DNA of 10,912 nt from assembly GCA_902768995.1 (NCBI GenBank), contig CACXNN010000027.1:1-10912 (forward strand), given 5' to 3'. This DNA comes from an uncultured Eubacteriales bacterium (GTDB lineage Bacteria > Bacillota > Clostridia > Christensenellales > CAG-138). Positions 1 through 7,363 of this stretch are shown here, piece after piece; the first letter of the stretch is position 1; every line of letters begins with the position of its first letter. The notes below the pieces were generated by a model. That model had not been told where the DNA came from. It made no database searches and saw only the letters and a program-made list of their open reading frames with translations. The position numbers and the translations under genes are program-made.

Positions 1-438
1 CAGCAGTCCCGCATCCATTGCACCCGCCTCGCCGGCACGAAGGCGGACACCTGGTTCCTGCGCCAGGCGGACAAAGTGCTGGACCTGCCCTTTAAGAAGG
101 AGCTGGCCCGGCCCGAGCGGGACAACGCCATCGACGGCTATATCAACCAGAACGAGGAGGACGTGACGGCGGACGGCGTCTGGCAGCGGTACTTCACCCG
201 CCAGCCGGAGCCCTTCACCAAGGCGGAGCAGCGGGCGTACCTGGACACCGTGCGGGACGTGGCCCTGGGCTCCGACGCCTTCTTCCCCTTCTCCGACAAC
301 ATCGAGCGGGCCTTCCGCTCCGGCGTCCGGTACGTGGCGGAGCCCGGCGGCTCCATCCGGGACGACGCGGTCATCGACTGCTGCGACAAGCACGGCATGG
401 TCATGGCCTTCACGGGCATGCGCCTGTTCCACCATTGA
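1..438 (+). CDS. purH: AICAR transformylase (stand-alone PurH type), 3' end only
   Basis: This is the last 145 residues of phosphoribosylaminoimidazolecarboxamide formyltransferase, which formylates AICAR to FAICAR with 10-formyl-tetrahydrofolate, the penultimate step to IMP. The frame is open from base 1, so the start lies upstream of the window; the GTG at 76 is internal. Family signatures are QQSRIHCTRLAG at the left edge, GSDAFFPFSDNIERA, PGGSIRDDAVI and the ending MAFTGMRLFHH. Between the first two there is an insert of about 75 residues (DNAIDGYINQNEEDV, ADGVWQRYF) that, as I recall, ordinary bifunctional PurH proteins lack and the shorter clostridial stand-alone transformylases (about 390 residues) have. 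If so, IMP cyclohydrolase is encoded separately. It is the upstream partner of purD, 10 nt away, in a purine operon. Confidence 0.93.
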   Translation, partial: QQSRIHCTRLAGTKADTWFLRQADKVLDLPFKKELARPERDNAIDGYINQNEEDVTADGVWQRYFTRQPEPFTKAEQRAYLDTVRDVALGSDAFFPFSDNIERAFRSGVRYVAEPGGSIRDDAVIDCCDKHGMVMAFTGMRLFHH

Positions 439-448
439 GGGCGTTTCT

Positions 449-1708
449 ATGAACGTCATGGTCATCGGCGGCGGCGGCCGGGAGCACGCCATCGTCAAAA
501 AGCTGCGAGAGAATCCTGAGATCACGGCGCTGTACGCCCTGCCCGGCAACGGGGGCATGGCCCGGGAGGCCATCTGCGTGCCCATCGGGGCCACGGACCT
601 GCCTGCCATCGCCGCCTTCGCCAAGGAGAAGGCCATCGACTACGCCGTGGTCACCCCCGACGATCCCCTGGTGCTGGGGGCGGTGGACCTGCTGGAAGGG
701 CAGGGCGTCCCCTGCTTCGGCCCCAACAAGGCGGCCGCCATGCTGGAGGGCAGCAAGGCCTTCGCCAAGGACTTCATGCAGCGGCACCATATCCCCACGG
801 CGGCTTACAAAACCTTCACCGACCCCGAGGCAGCCCTGTCCTACGTGGCGAGCTGCCCCCTGCCCACGGTGGTGAAGGCGGACGGCCTGGCCCTCGGCAA
901 GGGCGTGGTCATCGCCGAGACCCGGGAAGCAGCCGCAGAAGCGGTCCGGGCGGCCATGTGCGAGGGCAAGTTCGGCCACAGCGGCGAGACCGTGGTTGTC
1001 GAGGAGTTTTTGACCGGCCCCGAGGTGTCGGTGCTGGCCTTCACCGACGGGAAGACCGTCGTGCCCATGGTCAGCTCCATGGACCACAAGCGGGCCCTGG
1101 ACAACGATCAGGGCCTGAACACCGGCGGCATGGGCACCGTGGCCCCCAACCCCTTCTATACGGAGGATGTGGCCCGGCGCTGCATGGCGGAGATCTTTCT
1201 CCCCACCGTCCGGGGCATGGCGGCGGAGGGCCGGCCCTTCAAGGGGTGCCTGTACTTCGGCCTCATGCTGACGCCCCAGGGTCCCAAGGTCATCGAATAC
1301 AACTGCCGCTTCGGGGACCCGGAGACCCAGGTGGTGCTGGCGCTCCTCGGGAGCGATCTGTTCACCATCATGCGGGCGGTGACGGAGGAACGCCTCGAAG
1401 AAGCGGAGGTCCGCTTTAAGAAGGGCGCGGCAGCCTGCGTGATCCTGGCCTCGAAGGGCTATCCTCTTTCTTATGAAAAGGGTTTCGAGATCGAGATGCC
1501 CGAGAGCGTCCGGCCCCACGTGCTCTTCGCCGGGGCCAAGGAGAAGGACGGAAAGCTCGTTACCAGCGGCGGCCGGGTCCTGGGCGTGGTGGGCACGGGG
1601 GCGACCCTGCCCGAAGCGCTGGCCCTGGCCTATGCGCGGGCGGAAGAGATCACCTTTGCAAACAAGTTTTATCGCCGCGACATCGGCAAGCGGGCGTTGG
1701 AGGCGTAG
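449..1708 (+). CDS. purD: Phosphoribosylamine-glycine ligase (GAR synthetase)
   Basis: This cytosolic enzyme joins glycine to 5-phosphoribosylamine using ATP, the second step of de novo purine synthesis. At 419 residues it has full family length. It begins with the N-terminal nucleotide-binding-like fold carrying GGGGREHA (residues 7-14), followed by TPDDPLVLG (69-77). The ATP-grasp core has VVKADGLALGKGV (141-153), VEEFLTGPEVSV (184-195), NTGGMGTVAP (224-233) and YNCRFGDPETQ (284-294), where the metal and ATP ligands lie. The C-terminal domain has SGGRVLGV (373-380) and FYRRDIGKRAL (407-417). ATG 449 follows a GAGG at 437-440 that overlaps the stop of the upstream transformylase gene, with 8 nt between, so translation is probably coupled. 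The stop codon directly abuts the purL start. Nothing in it looks degraded. Confidence 0.97.
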   Translation: MNVMVIGGGGREHAIVKKLRENPEITALYALPGNGGMAREAICVPIGATDLPAIAAFAKEKAIDYAVVTPDDPLVLGAVDLLEGQGVPCFGPNKAAAMLEGSKAFAKDFMQRHHIPTAAYKTFTDPEAALSYVASCPLPTVVKADGLALGKGVVIAETREAAAEAVRAAMCEGKFGHSGETVVVEEFLTGPEVSVLAFTDGKTVVPMVSSMDHKRALDNDQGLNTGGMGTVAPNPFYTEDVARRCMAEIFLPTVRGMAAEGRPFKGCLYFGLMLTPQGPKVIEYNCRFGDPETQVVLALLGSDLFTIMRAVTEERLEEAEVRFKKGAAACVILASKGYPLSYEKGFEIEMPESVRPHVLFAGAKEKDGKLVTSGGRVLGVVGTGATLPEALALAYARAEEITFANKFYRRDIGKRALEA

Positions 1709-4700
1709 ATGGTTTATCGGATCTTTGTGGAAAAGAAGCCTGCCTTCGATCAGGAGGCGGAGGCCCTGCGCCGGGAGCTGACGGACTTTTTGGGCGTCGC
1801 CTCCCTGACGGGGCTGCGGGTGCTGAACCGCTACGACGCGGAGGGCATCTCCAAGGACCTGTTCGATCAGGCGGTCCGGACCGTGTTCTCGGAGCCCCAG
1901 GTGGATACGGCCACCGAGACGCCGGACCTTAAGGGCGGCGCCGTCTTCGCCGTGGAGTACCTGCCGGGCCAGTTCGACCAGCGGGCGGATTCCGCGGCCC
2001 AGTGCATCCAGCTCATCTCCCAGGGAGAGCGGCCTCTGATCCGCTCCGCCCGGGTCTACGTCCTCTACGGGGACCTGACCGAAGATGAGATCGCCGAGAT
2101 CAAGCGGTACGTGATCAACCCGGTGGAGGCCCGGGAGGCGTCCCTCCAAAAGCCCGCCACCCTGCGCGTGGAGTACGCCGTGCCCACCGAGGTCAAGACC
2201 CTGACGGGCTTTCGGGAACTGGATCGGGAGGGCCTAAATGCCTTCGTCCGGGGCTACGGCCTGGCTATGGACACCGACGACATCGCCTTTTGCCAGCGGT
2301 ACTTCGCTGACGAGGGCCGGGACCCCACCATCACGGAGATCCGCATGATCGACACCTACTGGTCCGATCACTGCCGCCACACCACCTTTTTGACCGAGAT
2401 CGACGGGGTCACCTTCGAGGACGAGCTCCTGCAAAAGGCCTACGAGAGCTACCTCGACGTGCGCCGGGAGCTGGGCCGCACCAAGCCCGTCTGCCTCATG
2501 GACATGGCCACCATCGCCGTCAGGTACCTCAAGGCCCACGGGAAGCTCGATAAGCTGGACGAGAGCGAGGAGATCAACGCCTGCACCGTGAAGATGGAGG
2601 TGGAGGCCGACGGCAAGAAGGAGCCCTGGCTCCTGCTCTTTAAGAACGAGACCCACAACCACCCCACGGAGATCGAGCCCTTCGGCGGCGCGGCCACCTG
2701 CATCGGCGGCGCCATCCGGGACCCCCTGTCCGGCCGGTCCTACGTGTACGGGGCCATGCGGGTCACCGGTGCGGCGGACCCCACCCGGCCCGTCAGCGAG
2801 ACTATCCCCGGCAAGCTCCCCCAGCGGAAGCTGGTGACCACGGCGGCGGCGGGGTACTCCTCCTACGGCAACCAGATCGGCCTCGCCACCGGGATCGTGG
2901 ACGAGATCTACCATCCGGGCTACGCGGCCAAGCGCATGGAGATCGGGGCGGTCATCGCCGCCGCGCCTGCGGAAAACGTGCGCCGGGAGCGGCCCGAACC
3001 CGGGGACGTGGTCATTCTGCTGGGGGGCTCCACCGGCCGGGACGGCATCGGCGGGGCCACGGGCTCCAGCAAGGCCCACACCGCCCACTCCGTGGAGACC
3101 TGCGGGGCGGAGGTCCAGAAAGGGAACGCCCCCGAGGAGCGGAAGCTCCAGCGGCTGTTTCGAAACCCCGCGGCCTGCCGCATGATCAAGCGCTGCAACG
3201 ACTTCGGCGCGGGCGGCGTGTCCGTGGCCATCGGGGAGCTGGCGGACGGGCTGTTCATCGACCTCAACGCGGTGCCCAAGAAATATGAAGGCTTGGATGG
3301 CACGGAGCTCGCCATCAGCGAATCCCAGGAGCGCATGGCGGTGGCGGTGGCGGCGGAGGACGTGCCCGCCTTCCTGGCCATCGCCCAGGAGGAGAACCTG
3401 CAGGCCTGCCCCGTGGCCCGGGTCACGGAGGAGCCCCGGCTGGTCATGGCGTGGAACGGGAAGAAGATCGTGGATATCAGCCGGGCGTTCCTGGATTCCA
3501 ACGGCGCACCCAAGCATATCTGCATCGAGACCGGCCGCCCCGCCTTGGGAGAAAAGCCCCTGATCGGCGGGTTCCGGGAGAACATGGAGCGCCTGGCCGG
3601 GGACTTGAACGTCTGTTCTCGCCGAGGCCTCTCCGAGCGGTTCGATTCCACCATCGGCGCGGGCACGGTGCTCATGCCCTTCGGCGGCAAGCACCAGATG
3701 ACCCCCATCCAGGCCATGGTCCAGAAGATCTCCCTGGAGCAGAAGCATACCGACGATTGTTCCCTCATGGCCTGGGGCTACGACCCCGTCCTCACCACCG
3801 AGAGCCCCTATCACGGGGCCTACAGCGCGGTGGTGGAGTCCGTCTCCAAGCTCGTCGCCACCGGTGCTGCCTTCGAGGACGTGTATCTGACCTTCCAGGA
3901 ATACTTCCCCAAGCCCGGCCGGGACTCCAAGCGCTGGGGCCTGCCCTTCGCGGCCCTGCTGGGGGCTTTCCGGGCCCAGATGGACCTGGGCATCGGCGCC
4001 ATCGGCGGCAAGGATTCCATGAGCGGCACCTTCGAAAAACTGGACGTGCCCCCCACGCTGGTGTCCTTCGCCGTGACCACGGAGAAGGCCGGGCGCATCC
4101 TGTCCAACGAGTTCAAGGGGGCGGGCCACCGGGCGGTGCTCCTATCCCCTGAATACGACGAGAATGGCCTCCCCGAGAGGAAGTCCCTGCTGGCCCTCTA
4201 CGACCGGGTCAGCGAGCTCATCCATTCTGGCAAGGCCCTGGCCGCCTACACCCCGGAGCGGGGCGGCGCGGCGGCGGCCGTCATGAAGATGGCCTTCGGC
4301 AACGGCCTGGGGTTCCGGTTCGCGCCGGAGGTGCCCCTGGAGGCCCTCCTCATGGACCGGCCCGGCCGGTTCCTGCTGGAGGTGACGGAGCCCGTGGAGG
4401 GGGCCCTGACCCTGGGCGAGACCACGGAAACTTTCGCCTTCGTCCGGGGCGACGAGGCCCTGGACGGGCCAGCCCTGCAGTCGGTCTATGAGGATCGGCT
4501 GGAGGGGGTCTACCCCTGCAACATCCCCACGGCCCCGGGCCCGGTGGAGACCTTTAGCTTCTCCGCCCACGAGCATCCCAGGGCCCGGTCCCAGGCGGCG
4601 CGGCCCCGGGTGCTGATCCCCGTGTTCCCCGGCACCAACTGCGAATACGACAGCGCCAAGGCCGTCCGGGACGCGGGCGGCGAGCCGGTGGTGCTGGTGC

Positions 4701-5398
4701 TCAACAACCTGACCCCCGCGGGGATCGTAGCCTCCACGGACCGGTTCGCGAAGGCCCTGAAGAACGCCCAGATGGTGTTCATCCCCGGCGGCTTCTCCGG
4801 CGGCGACGAGCCCGACGGCAGCGGCAAGTTCATCACCGCCTTCTTCCGCAACGAGCGCATCAAGGACGGGGTCACGGACCTTCTTGACCATCGGGACGGC
4901 CTCATGTGCGGCATCTGCAACGGCTTCCAGGCCCTTATCAAGCTGGGCCTGGTGCCCTACGGCCGGATCATGGAGACGGACGAAAGCTGCCCCACCCTGA
5001 CCTACAACCTGATCCATCGGCACCAGTCCCGGATCGTACGGACCCGGATCGCCTCCAACAAGTCCCCCTGGCTCAGCCTCATGGACGTGGGCGACGTGGT
5101 GAACGTGCCCATCTCCCACGGGGAAGGCCGGTTCGTGGCCAGCGAAGAGCTGATCCGGCAGCTGGCCGAGAACGGCCAGATCGCCACCCAGTACGTGGAC
5201 CTTGACGGCCGGGCCACCATGGACGTGCGCTTCAACCCCAACGGCTCCCTGTACGCCATCGAGGGCATCACCTCCCCCGACGGCCGCGTCTTCGGCAAGA
5301 TGGGCCACAGCGAGCGCATCGGCCACGGCCTCTACCAAAACGTGCCCGGCAACTACGACAACCGGATGTTCGAGGCCGCGGTCCGCTATTTCCGGTAA
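1709..5398 (+). CDS. purL: Phosphoribosylformylglycinamidine synthase, single-chain (FGAM synthetase)
   Basis: This enzyme converts FGAR to FGAM with ATP and glutamine-derived ammonia, the fourth purine step. At 1229 residues it is the large one-chain form, in contrast to the PurS/PurQ/PurL trio of Bacillus. Order of parts: a PurS-like N-terminal domain (about 1-150); two fused synthetase halves with WSDHCRHTTF (218-227), FKNETHNHPTEIEPFGGAAT (311-330), NDFGAGGVSVAIGELADG (497-514) and GGKDSMSG (766-773); and a C-terminal class I glutaminase (about 966-1229). The glutaminase has FPGTNCEYD (973-981), FIPGGFSGGDE (1024-1034), the nucleophile Cys1070 in CGICNGFQ, and His1200/Glu1202 in GKMGHSER as the likely rest of the triad. 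ATG 1709 follows the purD stop with no gap, and GGAGG at 1699-1703 inside purD serves as ribosome binding site. It is the last gene of the purine operon, followed by a hairpin. Confidence 0.97.
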   Translation: MVYRIFVEKKPAFDQEAEALRRELTDFLGVASLTGLRVLNRYDAEGISKDLFDQAVRTVFSEPQVDTATETPDLKGGAVFAVEYLPGQFDQRADSAAQCIQLISQGERPLIRSARVYVLYGDLTEDEIAEIKRYVINPVEAREASLQKPATLRVEYAVPTEVKTLTGFRELDREGLNAFVRGYGLAMDTDDIAFCQRYFADEGRDPTITEIRMIDTYWSDHCRHTTFLTEIDGVTFEDELLQKAYESYLDVRRELGRTKPVCLMDMATIAVRYLKAHGKLDKLDESEEINACTVKMEVEADGKKEPWLLLFKNETHNHPTEIEPFGGAATCIGGAIRDPLSGRSYVYGAMRVTGAADPTRPVSETIPGKLPQRKLVTTAAAGYSSYGNQIGLATGIVDEIYHPGYAAKRMEIGAVIAAAPAENVRRERPEPGDVVILLGGSTGRDGIGGATGSSKAHTAHSVETCGAEVQKGNAPEERKLQRLFRNPAACRMIKRCNDFGAGGVSVAIGELADGLFIDLNAVPKKYEGLDGTELAISESQERMAVAVAAEDVPAFLAIAQEENLQACPVARVTEEPRLVMAWNGKKIVDISRAFLDSNGAPKHICIETGRPALGEKPLIGGFRENMERLAGDLNVCSRRGLSERFDSTIGAGTVLMPFGGKHQMTPIQAMVQKISLEQKHTDDCSLMAWGYDPVLTTESPYHGAYSAVVESVSKLVATGAAFEDVYLTFQEYFPKPGRDSKRWGLPFAALLGAFRAQMDLGIGAIGGKDSMSGTFEKLDVPPTLVSFAVTTEKAGRILSNEFKGAGHRAVLLSPEYDENGLPERKSLLALYDRVSELIHSGKALAAYTPERGGAAAAVMKMAFGNGLGFRFAPEVPLEALLMDRPGRFLLEVTEPVEGALTLGETTETFAFVRGDEALDGPALQSVYEDRLEGVYPCNIPTAPGPVETFSFSAHEHPRARSQAARPRVLIPVFPGTNCEYDSAKAVRDAGGEPVVLVLNNLTPAGIVASTDRFAKALKNAQMVFIPGGFSGGDEPDGSGKFITAFFRNERIKDGVTDLLDHRDGLMCGICNGFQALIKLGLVPYGRIMETDESCPTLTYNLIHRHQSRIVRTRIASNKSPWLSLMDVGDVVNVPISHGEGRFVASEELIRQLAENGQIATQYVDLDGRATMDVRFNPNGSLYAIEGITSPDGRVFGKMGHSERIGHGLYQNVPGNYDNRMFEAAVRYFR

Positions 5399-5414
5399 TT
5401 TTGCCCACACCAAA

Positions 5415-5441
5415 AGGGCCCCCGAAAGTTTCGGGGGCCCT
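5415..5441. terminator. Bidirectional intrinsic terminator between purL and the lipase gene
   Basis: This is a perfect inverted repeat with 13-bp arms (5415-5427 and 5429-5441) around a single central G; in RNA the inner A-T pairs would open as a loop. The stem is a GGGCCCCCG block. On the - strand it is followed by TTTTGG, a short U tract, and lies 11 nt after the lipase stop. On the + strand it is 16 nt after the purL stop, but the tail (TGTTCGTATT) is only moderately U-rich. It therefore probably stops transcription from both sides, more efficiently for the - strand gene. Confidence 0.85.
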
Positions 5442-5452
5442 GTTCGTATTGC

Positions 5453-6250
5453 CTATACCGCCGTATCCTGGGGGGCGGGTTCCTCGGCGGCCTGGGGGAC
5501 GAGCTTTTTGTAGAGCTCCGGCAGGTCGTAGTGGACGTGGTAGCGGAGGGGGTGGATCAGCCGGAAGAAGGAGCGCTTTTGGTCCGTGCCCAGCTTCACC
5601 CGGTGGATCATGGTAAAGCCCCGGAAGGGGGGCATGTAGGAGATCAGGTCGTTGATGTCGGCGAAGTTGGCGCAGTCCGTGCACAGGGTGGCCAAATATC
5701 GCTGCATCCGCTTCCGGTTCAGGGGCGTGCTCTTGAAGGGGCGGACGCTCCCGAAGGTGTAGAGGTAGGGTTTGACGCCGAAGTTGTAATTGAGGTCCTG
5801 GCAGCAGAGGCAGGCGATGGCGGAGCCCAGGGACCAGCCCAATATCTCCGTGGCCGCCTCCGGGTGGGCGTCGTGGAGCTCAAGCCACCGCTGGCGCACT
5901 TCCTGCTTGATGGCCAGATACATGTTTCCCCAGCCGTGGTGGACCCGAAGCTGCAGGGGCTCGCCCTCGAACTCGATGGCGCGATAGTAGCGGCTGCCGA
6001 ACTCGAACACGTTGGCGATCCAGTCGATCACGCCGAAGGTGCGCTGGAAATGGATCTGGATCACGTCCCGATCGGCCTCGTAGTGCATCTCGTAGTTGAC
6101 CTCGTGGGCCACCCCCAGGAGCTTGCCCAGCTTGGTGGTGTTGTATTTCACAGCCACGTACTTCACCGGGTAGGTGACCCGCCCGGTGTGGGTGAAATCC
6201 TCGCTGGTATTGATGAAATACTCCTCGTAGGGGAGCCGCTGATAGCTCAT
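5453..6250 (-). CDS. Class 3 lipase-like alpha/beta hydrolase
   Basis: A 265-residue protein with the hallmarks of the lipase class 3 family (Pfam Lipase_3), serine hydrolases acting on acyl esters. The substrate cannot be read from the sequence. The pre-nucleophile motif is RVHHGWGNMY (102-111), matching the family's vHxGf pattern. The nucleophile is Ser140 in ILGWSLGSAIA (137-145), a GXSXG elbow. TFGSVRPF (165-172) matches the conserved TFGSPR segment. FADINDLISYMPP (196-208) matches the strand carrying the catalytic Asp (Asp198 or Asp201). The catalytic His is probably one of His233, 238 or 240 near the C terminus. No signal peptide or membrane segment is visible, so it is probably cytosolic, unlike classic secreted members. 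The end (QAAEEPAPQDTAV) looks disordered. Start ATG at 6250-6248 has AGAGG 5 nt upstream. It is a single-gene unit between a promoter at 6280-6308 and the shared terminator. Confidence 0.82.
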   Translation of the reverse strand: MSYQRLPYEEYFINTSEDFTHTGRVTYPVKYVAVKYNTTKLGKLLGVAHEVNYEMHYEADRDVIQIHFQRTFGVIDWIANVFEFGSRYYRAIEFEGEPLQLRVHHGWGNMYLAIKQEVRQRWLELHDAHPEAATEILGWSLGSAIACLCCQDLNYNFGVKPYLYTFGSVRPFKSTPLNRKRMQRYLATLCTDCANFADINDLISYMPPFRGFTMIHRVKLGTDQKRSFFRLIHPLRYHVHYDLPELYKKLVPQAAEEPAPQDTAV

Positions 6251-6279
6251 GGCCGCCTCTTTCTCTCCGATCTGCCAAA

Positions 6280-6308
6280 TTTATACCATATGCGGCGGAA
6301 TTTGTAAA
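6280..6308 (-). promoter_or_regulatory. Promoter of the lipase-like gene
   Basis: Read on the - strand, TTTACA (complement of 6303-6308) is followed after exactly 17 nt by TATAAA (complement of 6280-6285), with a TGG just before the -10 box. Both boxes are close to the sigma-A/sigma-70 consensus. The -10 box lies about 30 nt before the ATG, leaving a short leader with an AGAGG ribosome binding site at 6256-6260. Confidence 0.75.
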
Positions 6309-6334
6309 GGAAAGCCCGTCTGTCGGCGGAAGGA

Positions 6335-6363
6335 TTGCACTTTTTCGGCGTGGATGCTATGAT
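6335..6363 (+). promoter_or_regulatory. Promoter of the TIM-barrel isomerase-like gene
   Basis: TTGCAC (6335-6340) and TATGAT (6358-6363) are separated by 17 nt, a near-consensus sigma-A promoter. It is divergent from the lipase promoter; the two -35 boxes lie 26 nt apart, so one DNA-bound regulator could affect both. Transcription would start near 6370, about 10 nt before the AAGGAGG ribosome binding site at 6381-6387. Confidence 0.75.
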
Positions 6364-6393
6364 GCAGGTATAAAAGGAAGAAGGAGGATCGCC

Positions 6394-7251
6394 ATGCTTC
6401 AGATCGGCATTCGGCTCCACGACGTGAACACCACCCGGGACAGGGCTTTCCAGACCCTGGAGGAAAGGGCGAAGACGGCCCGGGAGGAGGGATTCTGCTG
6501 TGTGCACCTGGCCCTCAGCAAGGTGATGCCCGGGGTGACCTTCGACGAGGCGGCCATGACGGAGGGCCTCGCCATGCACGTAAAGCGGGTGTTCGCCCGG
6601 AACGAGCTGGACGTGGCGGTGCTGGGCTGCTATCTGAACCTCGCTCACCCGGACCCGGCGAAGCTGAAGGAGATCCAATCGAAGTACTACGCCCATATCC
6701 GCCTGGCGGCCCTTGCCGGCATCTGCACCGTGGGCACGGAGACCGGGGCGCCCAACGCCGCCTACAAATACGAGCCCGCCTGCCACAGCCGGGAGGCCCT
6801 GACCGCCTTTCTACGGGGCCTTGCGCCGGTGGTGGCGGAGGCGGAGCGCCGGGGCGTGACGCTGGCCATCGAGCCCGTGTTCAAGCACATCGTCTGGAAC
6901 CCGGACCGGGCGTTGGAAGTGATCCGGGCCATGGGGAGCCCGAACCTTCGGATCATCTTCGATCCGGTGAACCTGCTCTCTCCGGAGAACGTGGATGAGC
7001 GGGAGCGGGTCTTCGGCGAAGCCGTGGACAAGCTCTGCGACCGGATCGCGGTGGTGCATCTCAAGGACTTCGTGCGGGCGGGCGGCGAGCTCAAGAGCGT
7101 GGCCGCGGGCACGGGCGAGATGGACTATTCGGCCATCCTGTCCTTCCTGAAGGCCCGCAAGCCCTACGTCCAGGCCACGTTGGAGAACACCGACGACACC
7201 AACGCCGTGCAGGCCCGGGCGTTCATCGAGAGAGCCTATACCAAAATGTGA
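6394..7251 (+). CDS. Sugar phosphate isomerase/epimerase-like TIM-barrel protein
   Basis: A 285-residue protein of the xylose isomerase-like / AP endonuclease 2 superfamily (Pfam AP_endonuc_2), single-domain TIM barrels that usually bind a divalent metal and isomerise or epimerise sugars, keto acids or inositol derivatives. The probable metal ligands all fall on the expected strand ends: Glu160 in LAIEPV, Asp190 in IIFDPVNLL, His222 in VVHLKDF and Glu264 in ATLENTDD. The N-terminal strand LQIGIRLHDV and the GTETGAP segment (114-120) also fit. The specific substrate is not recognisable, and no sugar transporter or kinase is adjacent. ATG 6394 has an optimal AAGGAGG 6 nt upstream. The gene has its own promoter and terminator and so forms a one-gene unit. 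A true endonuclease IV is unlikely because the rest of that enzyme's metal-site histidines are not evident. Confidence 0.85.
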   Translation: MLQIGIRLHDVNTTRDRAFQTLEERAKTAREEGFCCVHLALSKVMPGVTFDEAAMTEGLAMHVKRVFARNELDVAVLGCYLNLAHPDPAKLKEIQSKYYAHIRLAALAGICTVGTETGAPNAAYKYEPACHSREALTAFLRGLAPVVAEAERRGVTLAIEPVFKHIVWNPDRALEVIRAMGSPNLRIIFDPVNLLSPENVDERERVFGEAVDKLCDRIAVVHLKDFVRAGGELKSVAAGTGEMDYSAILSFLKARKPYVQATLENTDDTNAVQARAFIERAYTKM

Positions 7252-7257
7252 CGGAGG

Positions 7258-7286
7258 AAAAGCGCAAGAGCGTTCTTGCGCTTTTT
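7258..7286 (+). terminator. Intrinsic terminator after the TIM-barrel gene
   Basis: A hairpin with perfect 12-bp arms (AAAAGCGCAAGA at 7258-7269, TCTTGCGCTTTT at 7274-7285) and a 4-nt GCGT loop, running into five T residues at 7282-7286. It begins 7 nt after the stop codon. The T run ends only 5 nt before the copA -35 box, so it insulates the copper promoter from upstream transcription. Confidence 0.92.
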
Positions 7287-7291
7287 CGGGA

Positions 7292-7320
7292 TTGACATAT
7301 ACCCCCCATGGGTATACTAT
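7292..7320 (+). promoter_or_regulatory. copA promoter
   Basis: A consensus -35 box TTGACA (7292-7297) is followed after 17 nt by TACTAT (7315-7320). An overlapping alternative -10, TATACT (7313-7318), has a 15-nt spacer. The 17-nt reading is preferred because the copZ promoter has the same geometry. Transcription would begin near 7327, so upstream in-frame start codons, including the TTG that is part of the -35 box, cannot be the translation start. Confidence 0.85.
7298..7316 (+). promoter_or_regulatory. CsoR-like copper operator in the copA promoter
   Basis: A perfect inverted repeat TATACCC-N5-GGGTATA (7-bp arms at 7298-7304 and 7310-7316) fills the space between the -35 and -10 boxes. Its complementary strand reads ATACCC-ATG-GGGGGTAT, which from memory matches the Bacillus subtilis copZA CsoR operator (ATACCC-TAC-GGGGGTAT) apart from the central three bases. 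CsoR binds such sites without copper and releases DNA on binding Cu(I). Position and downstream gene support this. The identity of the repressor is inferred, since no csoR gene is in the window. Confidence 0.78.
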
Positions 7321-7351
7321 AGGGGCATCGAGAGGCGGCATGGACCGCGGA

Positions 7352-7360
7352 AAAGGAAGG
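7352..7360 (+). promoter_or_regulatory. Ribosome binding site fixing the copA start
   Basis: The purine-rich AAAGGAAGG puts an AGGA core 6 nt before ATG 7364 and so supports that start. An in-frame ATG at 7340 has only a weaker AGAGG 4 nt upstream and would add eight residues that do not belong to the metal-binding fold. Confidence 0.7.
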
Positions 7361-7363
7361 GCT

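Noticed and set aside
410..5413. Long open frames on the - strand (410-2149, 2234-4129, 4142-5413) opposite purD and purL
   Set aside because: They lie fully antisense to well-identified genes in GC-rich DNA, where the third-position GC bias leaves opposite frames open. Their translations are low-complexity and rich in Gly, His, Leu and Ala, with no recognisable domain.
5531..6307. A + strand open frame opposite the lipase-like gene
   Set aside because: The - strand frame has a clear GXSXG motif, ribosome binding site, promoter and terminator; the + strand frame has none of these and no recognisable fold.
7340..7363. Upstream in-frame ATG at 7340 as the copA start
   Set aside because: It has a weaker ribosome binding site and would add eight residues (MDRGKGRA) before a normal HMA start; kept only as an alternative.
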